From an uncultured Clostridia bacterium (lineage in GTDB: Bacteria; Bacillota; Clostridia; Christensenellales; UBA1242), in NCBI GenBank assembly GCA_944372745.1, contig CALWAB010000059.1:1-8632 (forward strand): a stretch of DNA of 8,632 bases, written 5' to 3'. Below are positions 1-5,738 of the stretch, in pieces. The translations under genes and the position numbers were made by a program. Within the stretch, counting starts at the first letter, position 1. Each line of letters begins with the position of its first letter. The notes beneath the pieces were generated by a model that saw nothing but the letters and a program-made list of their open reading frames with translations, did not search any database and was not told the DNA's origin.

Positions 1-2
1 GT

Positions 3-1433
3 CAAGTGATGTCGAATTTGACAGCTAGATTTGGAGATTTAGTTGCGATATTACATAGCGGGCTATCTTCAGGTGAGCGTTTTGATGAATGGCAACGGCT
101 GAGAAGTGGAAAGGCAAAAATAGCTGTGGGCGTTCGTTCAGCTATATTTGTTCCACTTGAGAATTTGGGGGCAATTATTATTGATGAAGAACATGATTCA
201 AGTTATGTAAGTGAGAGTAATCCGCGTTATAATACACATGAAGTTGCCGAATTTAGAGCGAAATTAGATGGAGCTAATTTTATCTTAGGAAGTGCTACTC
301 CAAGCCTTGATACATATCTGCGTGCCTTGAATGGCGATTTACAACTTTTAGAATTGCCAGAGAGAGTTAACAAACACAAAATGCCTAAAATTTATGTAGT
401 TGATATGTGTGCTGAAGTATCCCGTGGAAATACTTCTCTTTTCTCTTATAAATTTCAAGATGAATTACAAAAATGTATAGAGAATAAAAATCAAGCAATA
501 GTTTTTATTAATAGAAGGGGGTATTCTTCTTTTGTTCGTTGCATTGATTGTGGTTATGTAGCCAAATGTACTGATTGCGATGTTTCGTTGGTTTTACATA
601 AAGAAGATAACCAGTTGAAATGCCATTTTTGTGGTAAGCGTTTTAAAGTTTTGACAAAATGTCCTATGTGCGGAAGTGAAAAAATTAAGCAGGGGGCTAT
701 AGGAACGCAAAGAGTTGTAGAAGAATTGAAAAAAGCTTTCCCTAATGTGCCAATTTTCCGTATGGATAATGATACTACTAAGAAAAAAAATTCACATTTG
801 GAAATTTTAAGGGATTTTGCACAGAACAAACCTAGCATACTAGTTGGGACACAAATGGTAGCGAAGGGTCACGATTTTCCAGATGTTTCTTTTGTCGGTA
901 TTATTGATGCCGATATGAGTTTACACTTTTCTGATTTTAGAAGCAATGAACGAACTTATCAATTAATTACACAAGTTGCAGGGCGTAGTGGCCGTGCTGA
1001 AAAAGAAGGTATAGTGGTATTGCAAACATATTCGCCTAAACATTTTGTTTATAGAAAAGCGGTAGATAATGATTATAAAGGCTTTTTTGATAAGGAAATC
1101 AATTTACGAGCTGTAACAAATTTCCCACCATTTTCTAAAATGGTCAGATTACTTTTTGTGGGCGATGATGAATTAAGAGTTAAAGAGAATTTATCTAAGA
1201 TTTATTTTAAAGTGAAAGATTTATTGAAACAGTATGGGAATGATGTTTATTATTTAGAGGCAATGAGTTCTCCTGTAAAACGAATACAAAATAAGTATAG
1301 ATATCAAATTTTAATGCGTTATAATACAACTTTGCATAATGAAGTAATACAAAAAATATACAATTTAGTCGATGAAAATAAAGACAAAAAAATATCCGTT
1401 TTTGTAGAAATAAATCAACAAAACTTGAGTTAG
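3..1433 (+). CDS. priA: Primosomal protein N' (replication restart helicase PriA), C-terminal part
   Basis: PriA is a 3'-to-5' superfamily 2 DNA helicase that recognises stalled forks and reloads the replicative helicase. The gene runs off the left edge. The frame is open to the first base, and the family's TPQM motif is seen here as Q-V-M, so the GTG at 6 is an internal Val codon and not a start. About 250 N-terminal residues (DNA-binding domain, Walker A) are missing compared with the usual 730-800. Counting from that GTG, I see DEEH (Walker B, residues 60-63), GSATPS (95-100), eight zinc-binding cysteines in four pairs (179/182, 188/191, 206/209, 219/222), GTQMVAKGHDF (281-291) and QVAGRSGR (323-330, arginine-finger motif VI). 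The C-terminus looks complete. The stop codon overlaps the Shine-Dalgarno of rlmN. In many Firmicutes def, fmt and rsmB follow priA; here rlmN follows directly. Confidence 0.96.
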   Translation, partial: QVMSNLTARFGDLVAILHSGLSSGERFDEWQRLRSGKAKIAVGVRSAIFVPLENLGAIIIDEEHDSSYVSESNPRYNTHEVAEFRAKLDGANFILGSATPSLDTYLRALNGDLQLLELPERVNKHKMPKIYVVDMCAEVSRGNTSLFSYKFQDELQKCIENKNQAIVFINRRGYSSFVRCIDCGYVAKCTDCDVSLVLHKEDNQLKCHFCGKRFKVLTKCPMCGSEKIKQGAIGTQRVVEELKKAFPNVPIFRMDNDTTKKKNSHLEILRDFAQNKPSILVGTQMVAKGHDFPDVSFVGIIDADMSLHFSDFRSNERTYQLITQVAGRSGRAEKEGIVVLQTYSPKHFVYRKAVDNDYKGFFDKEINLRAVTNFPPFSKMVRLLFVGDDELRVKENLSKIYFKVKDLLKQYGNDVYYLEAMSSPVKRIQNKYRYQILMRYNTTLHNEVIQKIYNLVDENKDKKISVFVEINQQNLS

Positions 1434-1441
1434 GAGTTAAA

Positions 1442-2476
1442 GTGAACATATTACTTGATTATAATTTAAATGAATTACAAGACTTAATGGAGAAATTAAA
1501 TGAGCCGAAATTTCGAGCTAAGCAAATTTTCAATAGTATTTTGTCGGGGCAATCTTTACAAGAAAATACTACTTTACCTAAATCGCTTAAAGAAAAATTG
1601 GAAAATTACATATGGAATCCTATAGAGATTTATAGAGAATTCAAAGGTAAAGATGCAATTAAATTTCTTTATAAATTATATGATAATAACATTATTGAAG
1701 GGATTTTGATGTCGCATCGTTATGGTAATACGCTTTGTATTTCTACTCAAGTAGGTTGTAGGATGGGTTGTAAATTTTGTGCTTCAACACTAGATGGACT
1801 TATTAGAAATTTATCTGCAGGCGAGATACTGGGGCAAGTTGTAGCAGTTAATAAATATTTAGGTGGGACAATAACTGATAGGAAGATAACTAATTTAGTC
1901 CTTATGGGAAGTGGCGAGCCTTTAGATAATTATGATAATGTTTTAAAATTTTTAAAGTTAGCTACATCAAAAGATGGATTTAATTTTTCTAAAAGAAATA
2001 TTTCATTATCTACTTGTGGTTTAGCGGATACGATTGATAAGTTGGCTAAAGATTTTCCTGGCATTATTTTAACCATATCTTTGCATTCGTCTAGTCAAGA
2101 AGAAAGAGAGAAAATTATGCCTATTGCTAAGGCGTTTGACATTAATACTATTATTAAAAGTGCTAAAAATTATTGTGAGAATAGCGGAAGAAGAGTAATT
2201 TTTGAGTACACTTTGATTGATGGTGTTAATGATAGGCAAATTGATGCTGAAAATTTAAAGAAATTAACTAAGGGTCTAATGTGCCATATTAATTTAATAC
2301 CTTTAAATTATGTAAAAGAACGCGGATTAAAGACATCAAAAAACATAGAAAAATTTGAAAAAATCTTGAAAGAATTAGGTTGTTCTGTTACTGTACGCCA
2401 TTCGTTAGGAAGTGACATAGATGGCGCTTGCGGACAATTAAGAAGAAAGATTTTAAAGGGGGAGAACAATGGCTGA
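1442..2476 (+). CDS. rlmN: Dual-specificity 23S rRNA (A2503) / tRNA (A37) C2-methyltransferase RlmN
   Basis: RlmN is a radical-SAM enzyme that methylates C2 of A2503 in 23S rRNA and A37 in some tRNAs through a methylated cysteine. The 344-residue length is normal for the family. The CxxxCxxC cluster that holds the 4Fe-4S centre is C106/C110/C113. C99 sits seven residues before it, as Cys118 does in the E. coli enzyme, and C330 in DGACGQLR matches the methyl-carrying Cys355. The SAM-binding GEP motif is at 158-160 in MGSGEPLDNY. The start is GTG, chosen because AGGAG at 1432-1436 lies 5 nt upstream and the residues downstream match the family N-terminus. It lies 8 bp after priA and overlaps rsgA by 8 bp, so it is co-transcribed and probably translationally coupled. 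In Bacillus and Clostridium prpC and prkC normally sit between rlmN and rsgA; they are absent here. Confidence 0.97.
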   Translation: MNILLDYNLNELQDLMEKLNEPKFRAKQIFNSILSGQSLQENTTLPKSLKEKLENYIWNPIEIYREFKGKDAIKFLYKLYDNNIIEGILMSHRYGNTLCISTQVGCRMGCKFCASTLDGLIRNLSAGEILGQVVAVNKYLGGTITDRKITNLVLMGSGEPLDNYDNVLKFLKLATSKDGFNFSKRNISLSTCGLADTIDKLAKDFPGIILTISLHSSSQEEREKIMPIAKAFDINTIIKSAKNYCENSGRRVIFEYTLIDGVNDRQIDAENLKKLTKGLMCHINLIPLNYVKERGLKTSKNIEKFEKILKELGCSVTVRHSLGSDIDGACGQLRRKILKGENNG

Positions 2477-3362
2477 ATTAGGTCGAGTAATGAGAGTTGT
2501 AGGAGCAGATGTACTACTATATAATAATAACCAAACTATCAAAGCATTATGTCCTAAACAATTAAAATTACAAGGATTATGTGCTGGTGATTTTGTAGAG
2601 TATATGTATGATGATTCAATTAATAATAACCTTATAACAAATTTACTACAAAGAAAAAACCATATTGACCGACCTACAATTTCTAATGTAGATAATGGCT
2701 TTATTGTTGTGAGTGAAGTACCGCAACCTGATTTTTATATTATTGATAAAATATTAGTAAATCTTGGAATAGAAAAAATTACGCCTTTTATAATTATAAG
2801 CAAACTTGATATTATAACTGAAAATTTTATAAATATAATAAAGTCTCAATATAAAAATTGCGTTCAAGATATAATAGTGTTAAGTGCATTAAATAAAGAA
2901 GGACTTGAACAATTTATTGAAGTCACTAGAGGAAAAGTTTCAGTATTAATTGGACAATCAGCTGTGGGGAAATCTTCTCTTTTAAACGCGTTAGGTATTG
3001 AAAAAATAAAGACAGATACTATCGCTTTAAAAGTGGGCAAGAAAAGAGAAAGAGGTAAAAATACTACAAAAAATAGTCAATTATATTTAACAGATTACGG
3101 AGCTTTAATAGCGGATACCCCTGGTTTTAAAATGTTAGATTTAGAAGATTTAGAACCTAATGAATTAACTCATTATTTTCCTGATATTAGAGACTATGCA
3201 GTTAAATGTCAATATTCTGATTGTACTCATCTTCCTGATAACCAAGGTTGTCAGGTAATAAAAGCATTAAATGCTGGCAAAATTTCTCAAGATAGATATA
3301 ATCGCTATATTCGCTTAAAAAATACAATTTTGAAGAATAAGAGGAAAAATTATGGCAAATAA
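2469..3362 (+). CDS. rsgA: Small ribosomal subunit biogenesis GTPase RsgA
   Basis: RsgA is a circularly permuted GTPase that checks late 30S maturation. The 297-residue protein shows an N-terminal OB-fold region (about 1-62), then the permuted G motifs: G4 SKLD (111-114), G5 SAL (139-141), G1 GQSAVGKSS (162-170), G2 around NTT (198-200) and G3 DTPG (216-219). The C-terminal zinc site is C247, C252, H254 and C261. One change stands out: the G2/switch I motif normally reads (K/Q)HTT, with a His proposed to be catalytic (His248 in E. coli), but here codon 3060-3062 is AAT, giving Asn198. All other motifs are intact, so the protein should bind GTP; slow or altered hydrolysis is only inference. 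A purine-rich GGGGGAG ribosome site precedes the ATG. The start overlaps the end of rlmN by 8 bp, and the end overlaps rpe by 11 bp. Confidence 0.96.
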   Translation: MAELGRVMRVVGADVLLYNNNQTIKALCPKQLKLQGLCAGDFVEYMYDDSINNNLITNLLQRKNHIDRPTISNVDNGFIVVSEVPQPDFYIIDKILVNLGIEKITPFIIISKLDIITENFINIIKSQYKNCVQDIIVLSALNKEGLEQFIEVTRGKVSVLIGQSAVGKSSLLNALGIEKIKTDTIALKVGKKRERGKNTTKNSQLYLTDYGALIADTPGFKMLDLEDLEPNELTHYFPDIRDYAVKCQYSDCTHLPDNQGCQVIKALNAGKISQDRYNRYIRLKNTILKNKRKNYGK

Positions 3363-4008
3363 AATATCAATATCAACGTTGCCTTTTGAATTTAAGGATA
3401 TGCCTTATAAATTTGAAAAGTTGCGGGAACTAGGTGTTGATTATGTCCATTGTGATATAATGGATGGGGCATTTGTACCTAATAAAACTTATACCCCTAA
3501 AATGCTCAGTGAAATAGCGGGAAATATTAATTTGCCATTAGATGTACATCTAATGGTAGAAAATCCACTTGATTATCTTGATATATTAAGTAAATGTGCT
3601 ACTTATTATACTTTTCATTGTGAGTGCTTTAATGATAAAAAAGAACTTGATAATGCTATAAATCAAGTTAAAAATAAAGGTTTAAAAGTGGGAATTGCAG
3701 TTGATTTAAATACAGAAGTCATATGTATAGAAGCGATTTTAAACAAGATAGACCTTGTACTTGTTATGAGCGTTAAAGCGGGTGCTGGTGGACAAAAATT
3801 TGATGAAAATTCTTTAGAAAAAATAAAATACTTTGATAACTATAGAAAGCAATATAATTTAAACTATCAAATAGAAGTTGATGGGGGAATTAATGGAGAT
3901 AATGTAGCGAAGTGCATTCAAATGGGGGCCAATATAGTGGTATCAGGGAGTTATGTAGCTAAGGCGAAAGATATGCAAGTGGCTATAAATTCTTTAAGAA
4001 TTAATTAA
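3352..4008 (+). CDS. rpe: Ribulose-phosphate 3-epimerase
   Basis: Rpe interconverts D-ribulose 5-phosphate and D-xylulose 5-phosphate in the non-oxidative pentose-phosphate pathway. It is a metal-dependent TIM barrel, and the 218 residues match the family length. Visible signatures are Ser8, the metal ligands H33 and D35 in VHCDIMDG, H66 in PLDVHLMVENP, D177 in EVDGGIN, and the phosphate-gripping SGS at 198-200. Two regions are divergent: the N-terminus ISISTLPFEF in place of the common ISPSILSADF, and MSVKAGAGGQKF (139-150) where most family members have M(T/S)VxPGxGGQ. The ligands are kept, so an active epimerase is likely; specificity for another sugar phosphate cannot be excluded. The ATG is preceded by GAGG at 3341-3344 with 7-nt spacing and lies inside rsgA. 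It is the last gene of the operon. thiN, which follows rpe in Bacillus, is absent. Confidence 0.92.
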   Translation: MANKISISTLPFEFKDMPYKFEKLRELGVDYVHCDIMDGAFVPNKTYTPKMLSEIAGNINLPLDVHLMVENPLDYLDILSKCATYYTFHCECFNDKKELDNAINQVKNKGLKVGIAVDLNTEVICIEAILNKIDLVLVMSVKAGAGGQKFDENSLEKIKYFDNYRKQYNLNYQIEVDGGINGDNVAKCIQMGANIVVSGSYVAKAKDMQVAINSLRIN

Positions 4009-4061
4009 AAGAGACTTTAATGTGATGATGGAAGGATTGCATCTACAATAAAGTCTCTTTT
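4007..4061. terminator. Long bidirectional terminator hairpin between convergent rpe and spoVM
   Basis: The 13-base arm AAAAGAGACTTTA (4007-4019) is perfectly complementary to TAAAGTCTCTTTT (4049-4061). Inside it, after an A/A mismatch, TGT (4021-4023) can pair with ACA (4045-4047) and GATG (4024-4027) with CATC (4040-4043), giving about 20 bp in all with a 12-nt loop. The outer A and T runs give a U-rich end in either direction. The hairpin starts within the last bases of rpe and ends one base from the spoVM stop codon, so it can serve both genes. The stem is longer than most intrinsic terminators. Confidence 0.75.
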
Positions 4062-4142
4062 CTATTCTTCATTTTTAGGTCTAAATAGCAGTTTTAAGAT
4101 TCCTCTAAGGAATTTAGGTGCTTTTAAACAATAAATTTTCAT
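4062..4142 (-). CDS. spoVM: SpoVM-like sporulation peptide (26 aa)
   Basis: SpoVM is a tiny amphipathic helix that sits on the convex forespore membrane and recruits SpoIVA to start spore coat assembly; in Bacillus subtilis it is also 26 residues long. This frame runs ATG (4140-4142) to TAG (4062-4064) and encodes exactly 26 residues. The first twelve, MKIYCLKAPKFL, align with B. subtilis MKFYTIKLPKFL without gaps, keeping K2, Y4, K7, the important Pro9, K10, F11 and L12; Gly14 and Ile15 also match. The second half is hydrophobic and basic, ending in an acidic tail, as expected for a membrane-surface helix. AGAGG at 4157-4153 lies 10 nt upstream. The location is right as well: spoVM sits between rpe/thiN and rpmB in Bacillus. 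It is co-oriented with rpmB and convergent with rpe. The insertion sequence begins 86 bp upstream of the start codon. The family call rests on pattern recognition and gene order. Confidence 0.86.
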   Translation of the reverse strand: MKIYCLKAPKFLRGILKLLFRPKNEE

Positions 4143-4162
4143 AGATAGAATACCTCTATTAA

Positions 4163-4170
4163 ATTATATG
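4163..4170 (-). promoter_or_regulatory. Possible spoVM -10 element, sigma-E-like
   Basis: On the - strand the sequence reads CATATAAT, close to the sigma-E -10 consensus CATACAAT and containing TATAAT. An ATA lies 13 nt upstream, near but not at the ideal sigma-E -35 spacing. The predicted start point would fall almost on the ribosome-binding site, leaving a leader of only about 15 nt, which weakens the call. It lies between spoVM and the insertion sequence and is untouched by the insertion. Confidence 0.3.
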
Positions 4171-4205
4171 TTAAAAAGTCTCTTATTGTTTATTATTTGT
4201 TTAAT

Positions 4206-4228
4206 AAAAAAACGACTAAGTAGGTCGT
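4206..4228 (-). terminator. Displaced copy of the rpmB terminator, rebuilt by the IS target duplication
   Basis: Read on the - strand, ACGAC (4228-4224) pairs with GTCGT (4216-4212) around a 7-nt loop and is followed by a run of T (4211-4206). Removing the insertion sequence and one GTCG copy restores a 7-bp stem, AAACGAC/GTCGTTT, three bases after the rpmB stop codon: a standard intrinsic terminator. Because the target duplication falls on the stem and the element begins with T, a 5-bp stem plus T-tract survives here, now more than 1.2 kb from rpmB. Confidence 0.65.
4224..4227. repeat. Target site duplication, left copy (GTCG)
   Basis: GTCG directly precedes the TG end of the element and is repeated at 5462-5465 directly after its CA end. 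Four base pairs lies within the 3-5 bp range known for IS3-family transposition. It fixes the element's borders. Confidence 0.85.
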
Positions 4229-4273
4229 GAAGTGAACCCCAAAATGGGTACACAAATAAAAATACACTAGGAA
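4228..4273. repeat. Left terminal inverted repeat (46 bp)
   Basis: It begins TGAAGTGAACCCC and ends CACTAGGAA, and equals the reverse complement of 5416-5461 at all 46 positions by hand comparison. It contains a small internal hairpin, CCCA (4238-4241) with TGGG (4245-4248). The length is at the upper end for IS3-family elements. Confidence 0.95.
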
Positions 4274-4297
4274 TGTAAAAAATAGTATCTTCTATGA

Positions 4298-4315
4298 TAT
4301 AATGCCATAGGAGGT
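4298..4315 (+). promoter_or_regulatory. orfA -10 box and strong ribosome-binding site
   Basis: TATAAT at 4298-4303 is a perfect -10 hexamer; the -35 region around 4274-4280 (TGTAAAA) is poor, which suits a weakly expressed transposase. AGGAGGT at 4309-4315 is a full Shine-Dalgarno 7 nt before the ATG and sets the start of orfA. Confidence 0.6.
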
Positions 4316-4322
4316 ATTTTTT

Positions 4323-4607
4323 ATGGCTAGTAAAGGACAAAAATATAATAGGTATACACCAGAATTTAGAAATGAAATTGTTTCCCAATTTCTAAATGAA
4401 CATAAATCCTATGGATATCTTACTAAAACTTACGGTATTTCAAAGGGAACTATTTGTGTTTGGGTTCGCAAATTTAAATTAGGGCATGACCTAACATCAG
4501 ATAACCGTGGTAGACCAAAACAACCAAAAGAATTGGATTACAAAGAAAAGTATGAGATATTAAAAAATTACCAAGCCTTCCTAAAGGCACAACGAGAGAA
4601 AAAGTAA
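4323..4607 (+). CDS. IS3-family transposase OrfA (helix-turn-helix protein)
   Basis: OrfA is the DNA-binding part of the IS3 transposase and, made alone, usually acts as a regulator. The 94 residues hold an N-terminal helix-turn-helix (about 10-52: RYTPEFRNEIV through YGISKGTICVWVRKF), a typical transposase_8-like pattern, then a basic linker and a charged C-terminal helix (about 71-94, ELDYKEKYEILKNY to QREKK) that may form the dimerising coiled coil. The ATG is fixed by AGGAGGT 7 nt upstream. The frame ends GAG AAA AAG TAA; a slip by one base back at the A-run joins it to the open orfB frame. The fused OrfAB would have about 366 residues. Confidence 0.92.
   Translation: MASKGQKYNRYTPEFRNEIVSQFLNEHKSYGYLTKTYGISKGTICVWVRKFKLGHDLTSDNRGRPKQPKELDYKEKYEILKNYQAFLKAQREKK
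4598..4604 (+). other. Programmed -1 frameshift site (G AAA AAG)
   Basis: The last sense codons of orfA are AAA AAG, followed at once by TAA. The orfB frame lies one base back and is open from 4556, well upstream of its first ATG at 4649. A -1 slip on the A-run gives KK-VIFINANIERYKLSNMLEVLEISRKTYY, in good register for an IS3 OrfAB fusion. The usual IS3 heptamer is A AAA AAG; here the first base is G, so slippage at the second codon alone (AAG to AAA) is more likely. Confidence 0.7.
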
Positions 4608-4648
4608 TTTTCATCAACGCCAATATTGAGAGATATAAACTTTCTAAT

Positions 4649-5422
4649 ATGCTTGAAGTGTTAGAAATTTCAAGAAAAACTTATTATCAATATCGTAATG
4701 CAGAAGATAAAGATTACTATGACTATGTTCTAATTAAAGAAATTTTTGAAGAAAATAAAAGAACTTATGGTTATCGTAGAGTTTGTGAAGGCATAAAGGT
4801 TAAATATGGTATAACTTTTAACCACAAAAAAGTAGCAAGAATAATGAAGAAATATGGGCTAAAACCTGAATATATAAAAAGGATTAGACCAAATTATAAT
4901 CAAAAACGAATACAGGAAAATGTTAAACCAAATCTGGTAAATAGAAAGTTTAATACGAATAGAGAGAATCAAATATGGGTAACAGATATAACTTACTTAA
5001 TATTCAATAATAAAAGATTGTATTTATCTACTATATTAGATTTATACGATAGAAAAGTTATTGCGTATAGAATATCTAAATTTAACAATAATCAACTTGT
5101 AATAGATACATTAAATGAAGCAATAGCTAAAAGAAAAGATGTGCATGGAACCATTATACATAGCGACCAAGGTTTCCAATACACATCTAACGAATACAAA
5201 GCCATTTGTGAATCCAATGGAATACAAATTTCAATGAGTAGAAAAGGTACTCCAATAGATGACTCTCCAATGGAGAGTTTTCATGGGATTCTCAAAAAAG
5301 AAACTTTGTATAATAATGATATCAAAAACATTAAAGAATATCAAGCACTTGTTGAAGATTGGATAGAATTTTATAATACAAAAAGGTTAAAAAATAGGAA
5401 GAAATATAAAACTTCTTCCTAG
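4649..5422 (+). CDS. IS3-family transposase OrfB (DDE integrase core)
   Basis: OrfB is the catalytic part of the IS3 transposase, working mainly as an OrfAB fusion. It has an HTH_21-like region (about 24-80, with YGYRRVCEGIKVKYGI) and an rve integrase core: D113 in WVTDITYL, D173 in HSDQGFQYTS and E209 in PMESFHGILKKE, with exactly 35 residues between the second Asp and the Glu. The coding frame actually opens at 4556; ATG 4649 is just the first internal start, and no convincing ribosome site precedes it. The C-terminus is odd: after FYNTKRL the family normally has a stretch such as GYxSPxEY, but here a short basic tail (KNRKKYKTSS) ends inside the right inverted repeat. The tail codons coincide with a terminator-like hairpin. 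Confidence 0.93.
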   Translation: MLEVLEISRKTYYQYRNAEDKDYYDYVLIKEIFEENKRTYGYRRVCEGIKVKYGITFNHKKVARIMKKYGLKPEYIKRIRPNYNQKRIQENVKPNLVNRKFNTNRENQIWVTDITYLIFNNKRLYLSTILDLYDRKVIAYRISKFNNNQLVIDTLNEAIAKRKDVHGTIIHSDQGFQYTSNEYKAICESNGIQISMSRKGTPIDDSPMESFHGILKKETLYNNDIKNIKEYQALVEDWIEFYNTKRLKNRKKYKTSS

Positions 5423-5434
5423 TGTATTTTTATT
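5395..5434 (+). terminator. Terminator-like hairpin overlapping the end of orfB
   Basis: TAGGAAGAA (5395-5403) and TTCTTCCTA (5413-5421) are perfectly complementary over 9 bp with a 9-nt loop, followed by GTG and the T-rich stretch TATTTTTATTT. The right arm enters the right inverted repeat and includes most of the orfB stop codon. It would stop IS transcripts before they run into rpmB antisense. Confidence 0.55.
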
Positions 5435-5461
5435 TGTGTACCCATTTTGGGGTTCACTTCA
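5416..5461. repeat. Right terminal inverted repeat (46 bp)
   Basis: Exact reverse complement of 4228-4273. It overlaps the last codons of orfB and ends in CA, next to the GTCG target copy. Confidence 0.95.
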
Positions 5462-5468
5462 GTCGTTT
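5462..5468 (-). terminator. Severed proximal arm of the rpmB terminator, with the right target duplication
   Basis: On the - strand AAACGAC follows the rpmB stop codon by three bases. Its partner arm GTCGTTT and T-tract are now at 4216-4206, across the IS. Positions 5462-5465 (GTCG on +) are the right target duplication. In its present place the arm has no nearby partner, so rpmB transcripts probably run into the insertion sequence antisense to orfB. Confidence 0.7.
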
Positions 5469-5471
5469 AAA

Positions 5472-5663
5472 TTAGTTTACTTTTTTTAAGCATTTTGTGC
5501 AAACATAGTCTGTTCTTACAGTTCCGTTTTCATCCTCAAGTCTTACTTTTTGTAAATTAGGCTTAAAAGCTTTATTTGTTCTGCCACTTACATGTGAGTG
5601 AGAATGGGAAATTTGTTTGCCTTTTAATTTACCTTTACCACATATACTACAAACTTTTGGCAT
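5472..5663 (-). CDS. rpmB: 50S ribosomal protein L28 (zinc-binding form)
   Basis: L28 is a small protein of the large ribosomal subunit. The 63-residue product starts MPKVCSICGKG and keeps family features: the SHSHVSGRTNKAFKPNLQKV core (19-40) and two CxxC pairs, C5/C8 and C55/C58, making this the zinc-ribbon (C+) form. The start at 5663 is chosen because GGAGG (5674-5670) lies 6 nt upstream and the protein then matches L28; a longer in-frame ATG at 5723 adds 20 unrelated residues and is rejected. It is transcribed away from the Asp23 gene and toward spoVM. Its own terminator has been split by the insertion sequence 10 bp past the stop codon. Confidence 0.97.
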   Translation of the reverse strand: MPKVCSICGKGKLKGKQISHSHSHVSGRTNKAFKPNLQKVRLEDENGTVRTDYVCTKCLKKVN

Positions 5664-5738
5664 AATTAACCTCCGAATAAATATTTGGAATAATCCATAA
5701 CATTCGTATAAAATATTAATCAAATTAATATAATAGTT

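Larger units (their letters stand above)
4228..5461 (+). mobile_element. IS3-family insertion sequence, 1234 bp, apparently complete
   Basis: The element runs from TG to CA, as IS3-family ends do, with 46-bp identical terminal inverted repeats and 4-bp direct target repeats. It carries a promoter-like TATAAT, orfA with a helix-turn-helix, a -1 slippery site, orfB with a DD(35)E integrase core, and a hairpin at the end of orfB. Identical ends and an unbroken target duplication suggest a recent insertion. It sits inside the terminator stem of rpmB and 86 bp upstream of the spoVM start. Its genes run opposite to both of these. I do not recognise the exact IS name. Confidence 0.95.

Noticed and set aside
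554..838. 94-codon - strand frame inside priA
   Set aside because: It lies wholly within the zinc-motif region of priA, which is clearly coding on the + strand, and shows no domain or ribosome site.
1207..1449. 80-codon - strand frame at the priA/rlmN junction
   Set aside because: Antisense to the priA C-terminus, low-complexity hydrophobic, with no recognisable motif.
4007..4061. Long hairpin considered as a miniature transposable element
   Set aside because: There is no target duplication around it, and it abuts two convergent stop codons exactly, which fits a shared terminator better.
4164..4388. 74-codon - strand frame crossing the left IS border
   Set aside because: It spans the target duplication and the inverted repeat and is antisense to orfA, so it arose only by the insertion and resembles nothing known.
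5664..5723. N-terminal extension of rpmB to an upstream ATG
   Set aside because: The extra 20 residues do not belong to L28, and the Shine-Dalgarno at 5670-5674 points to the start at 5663.
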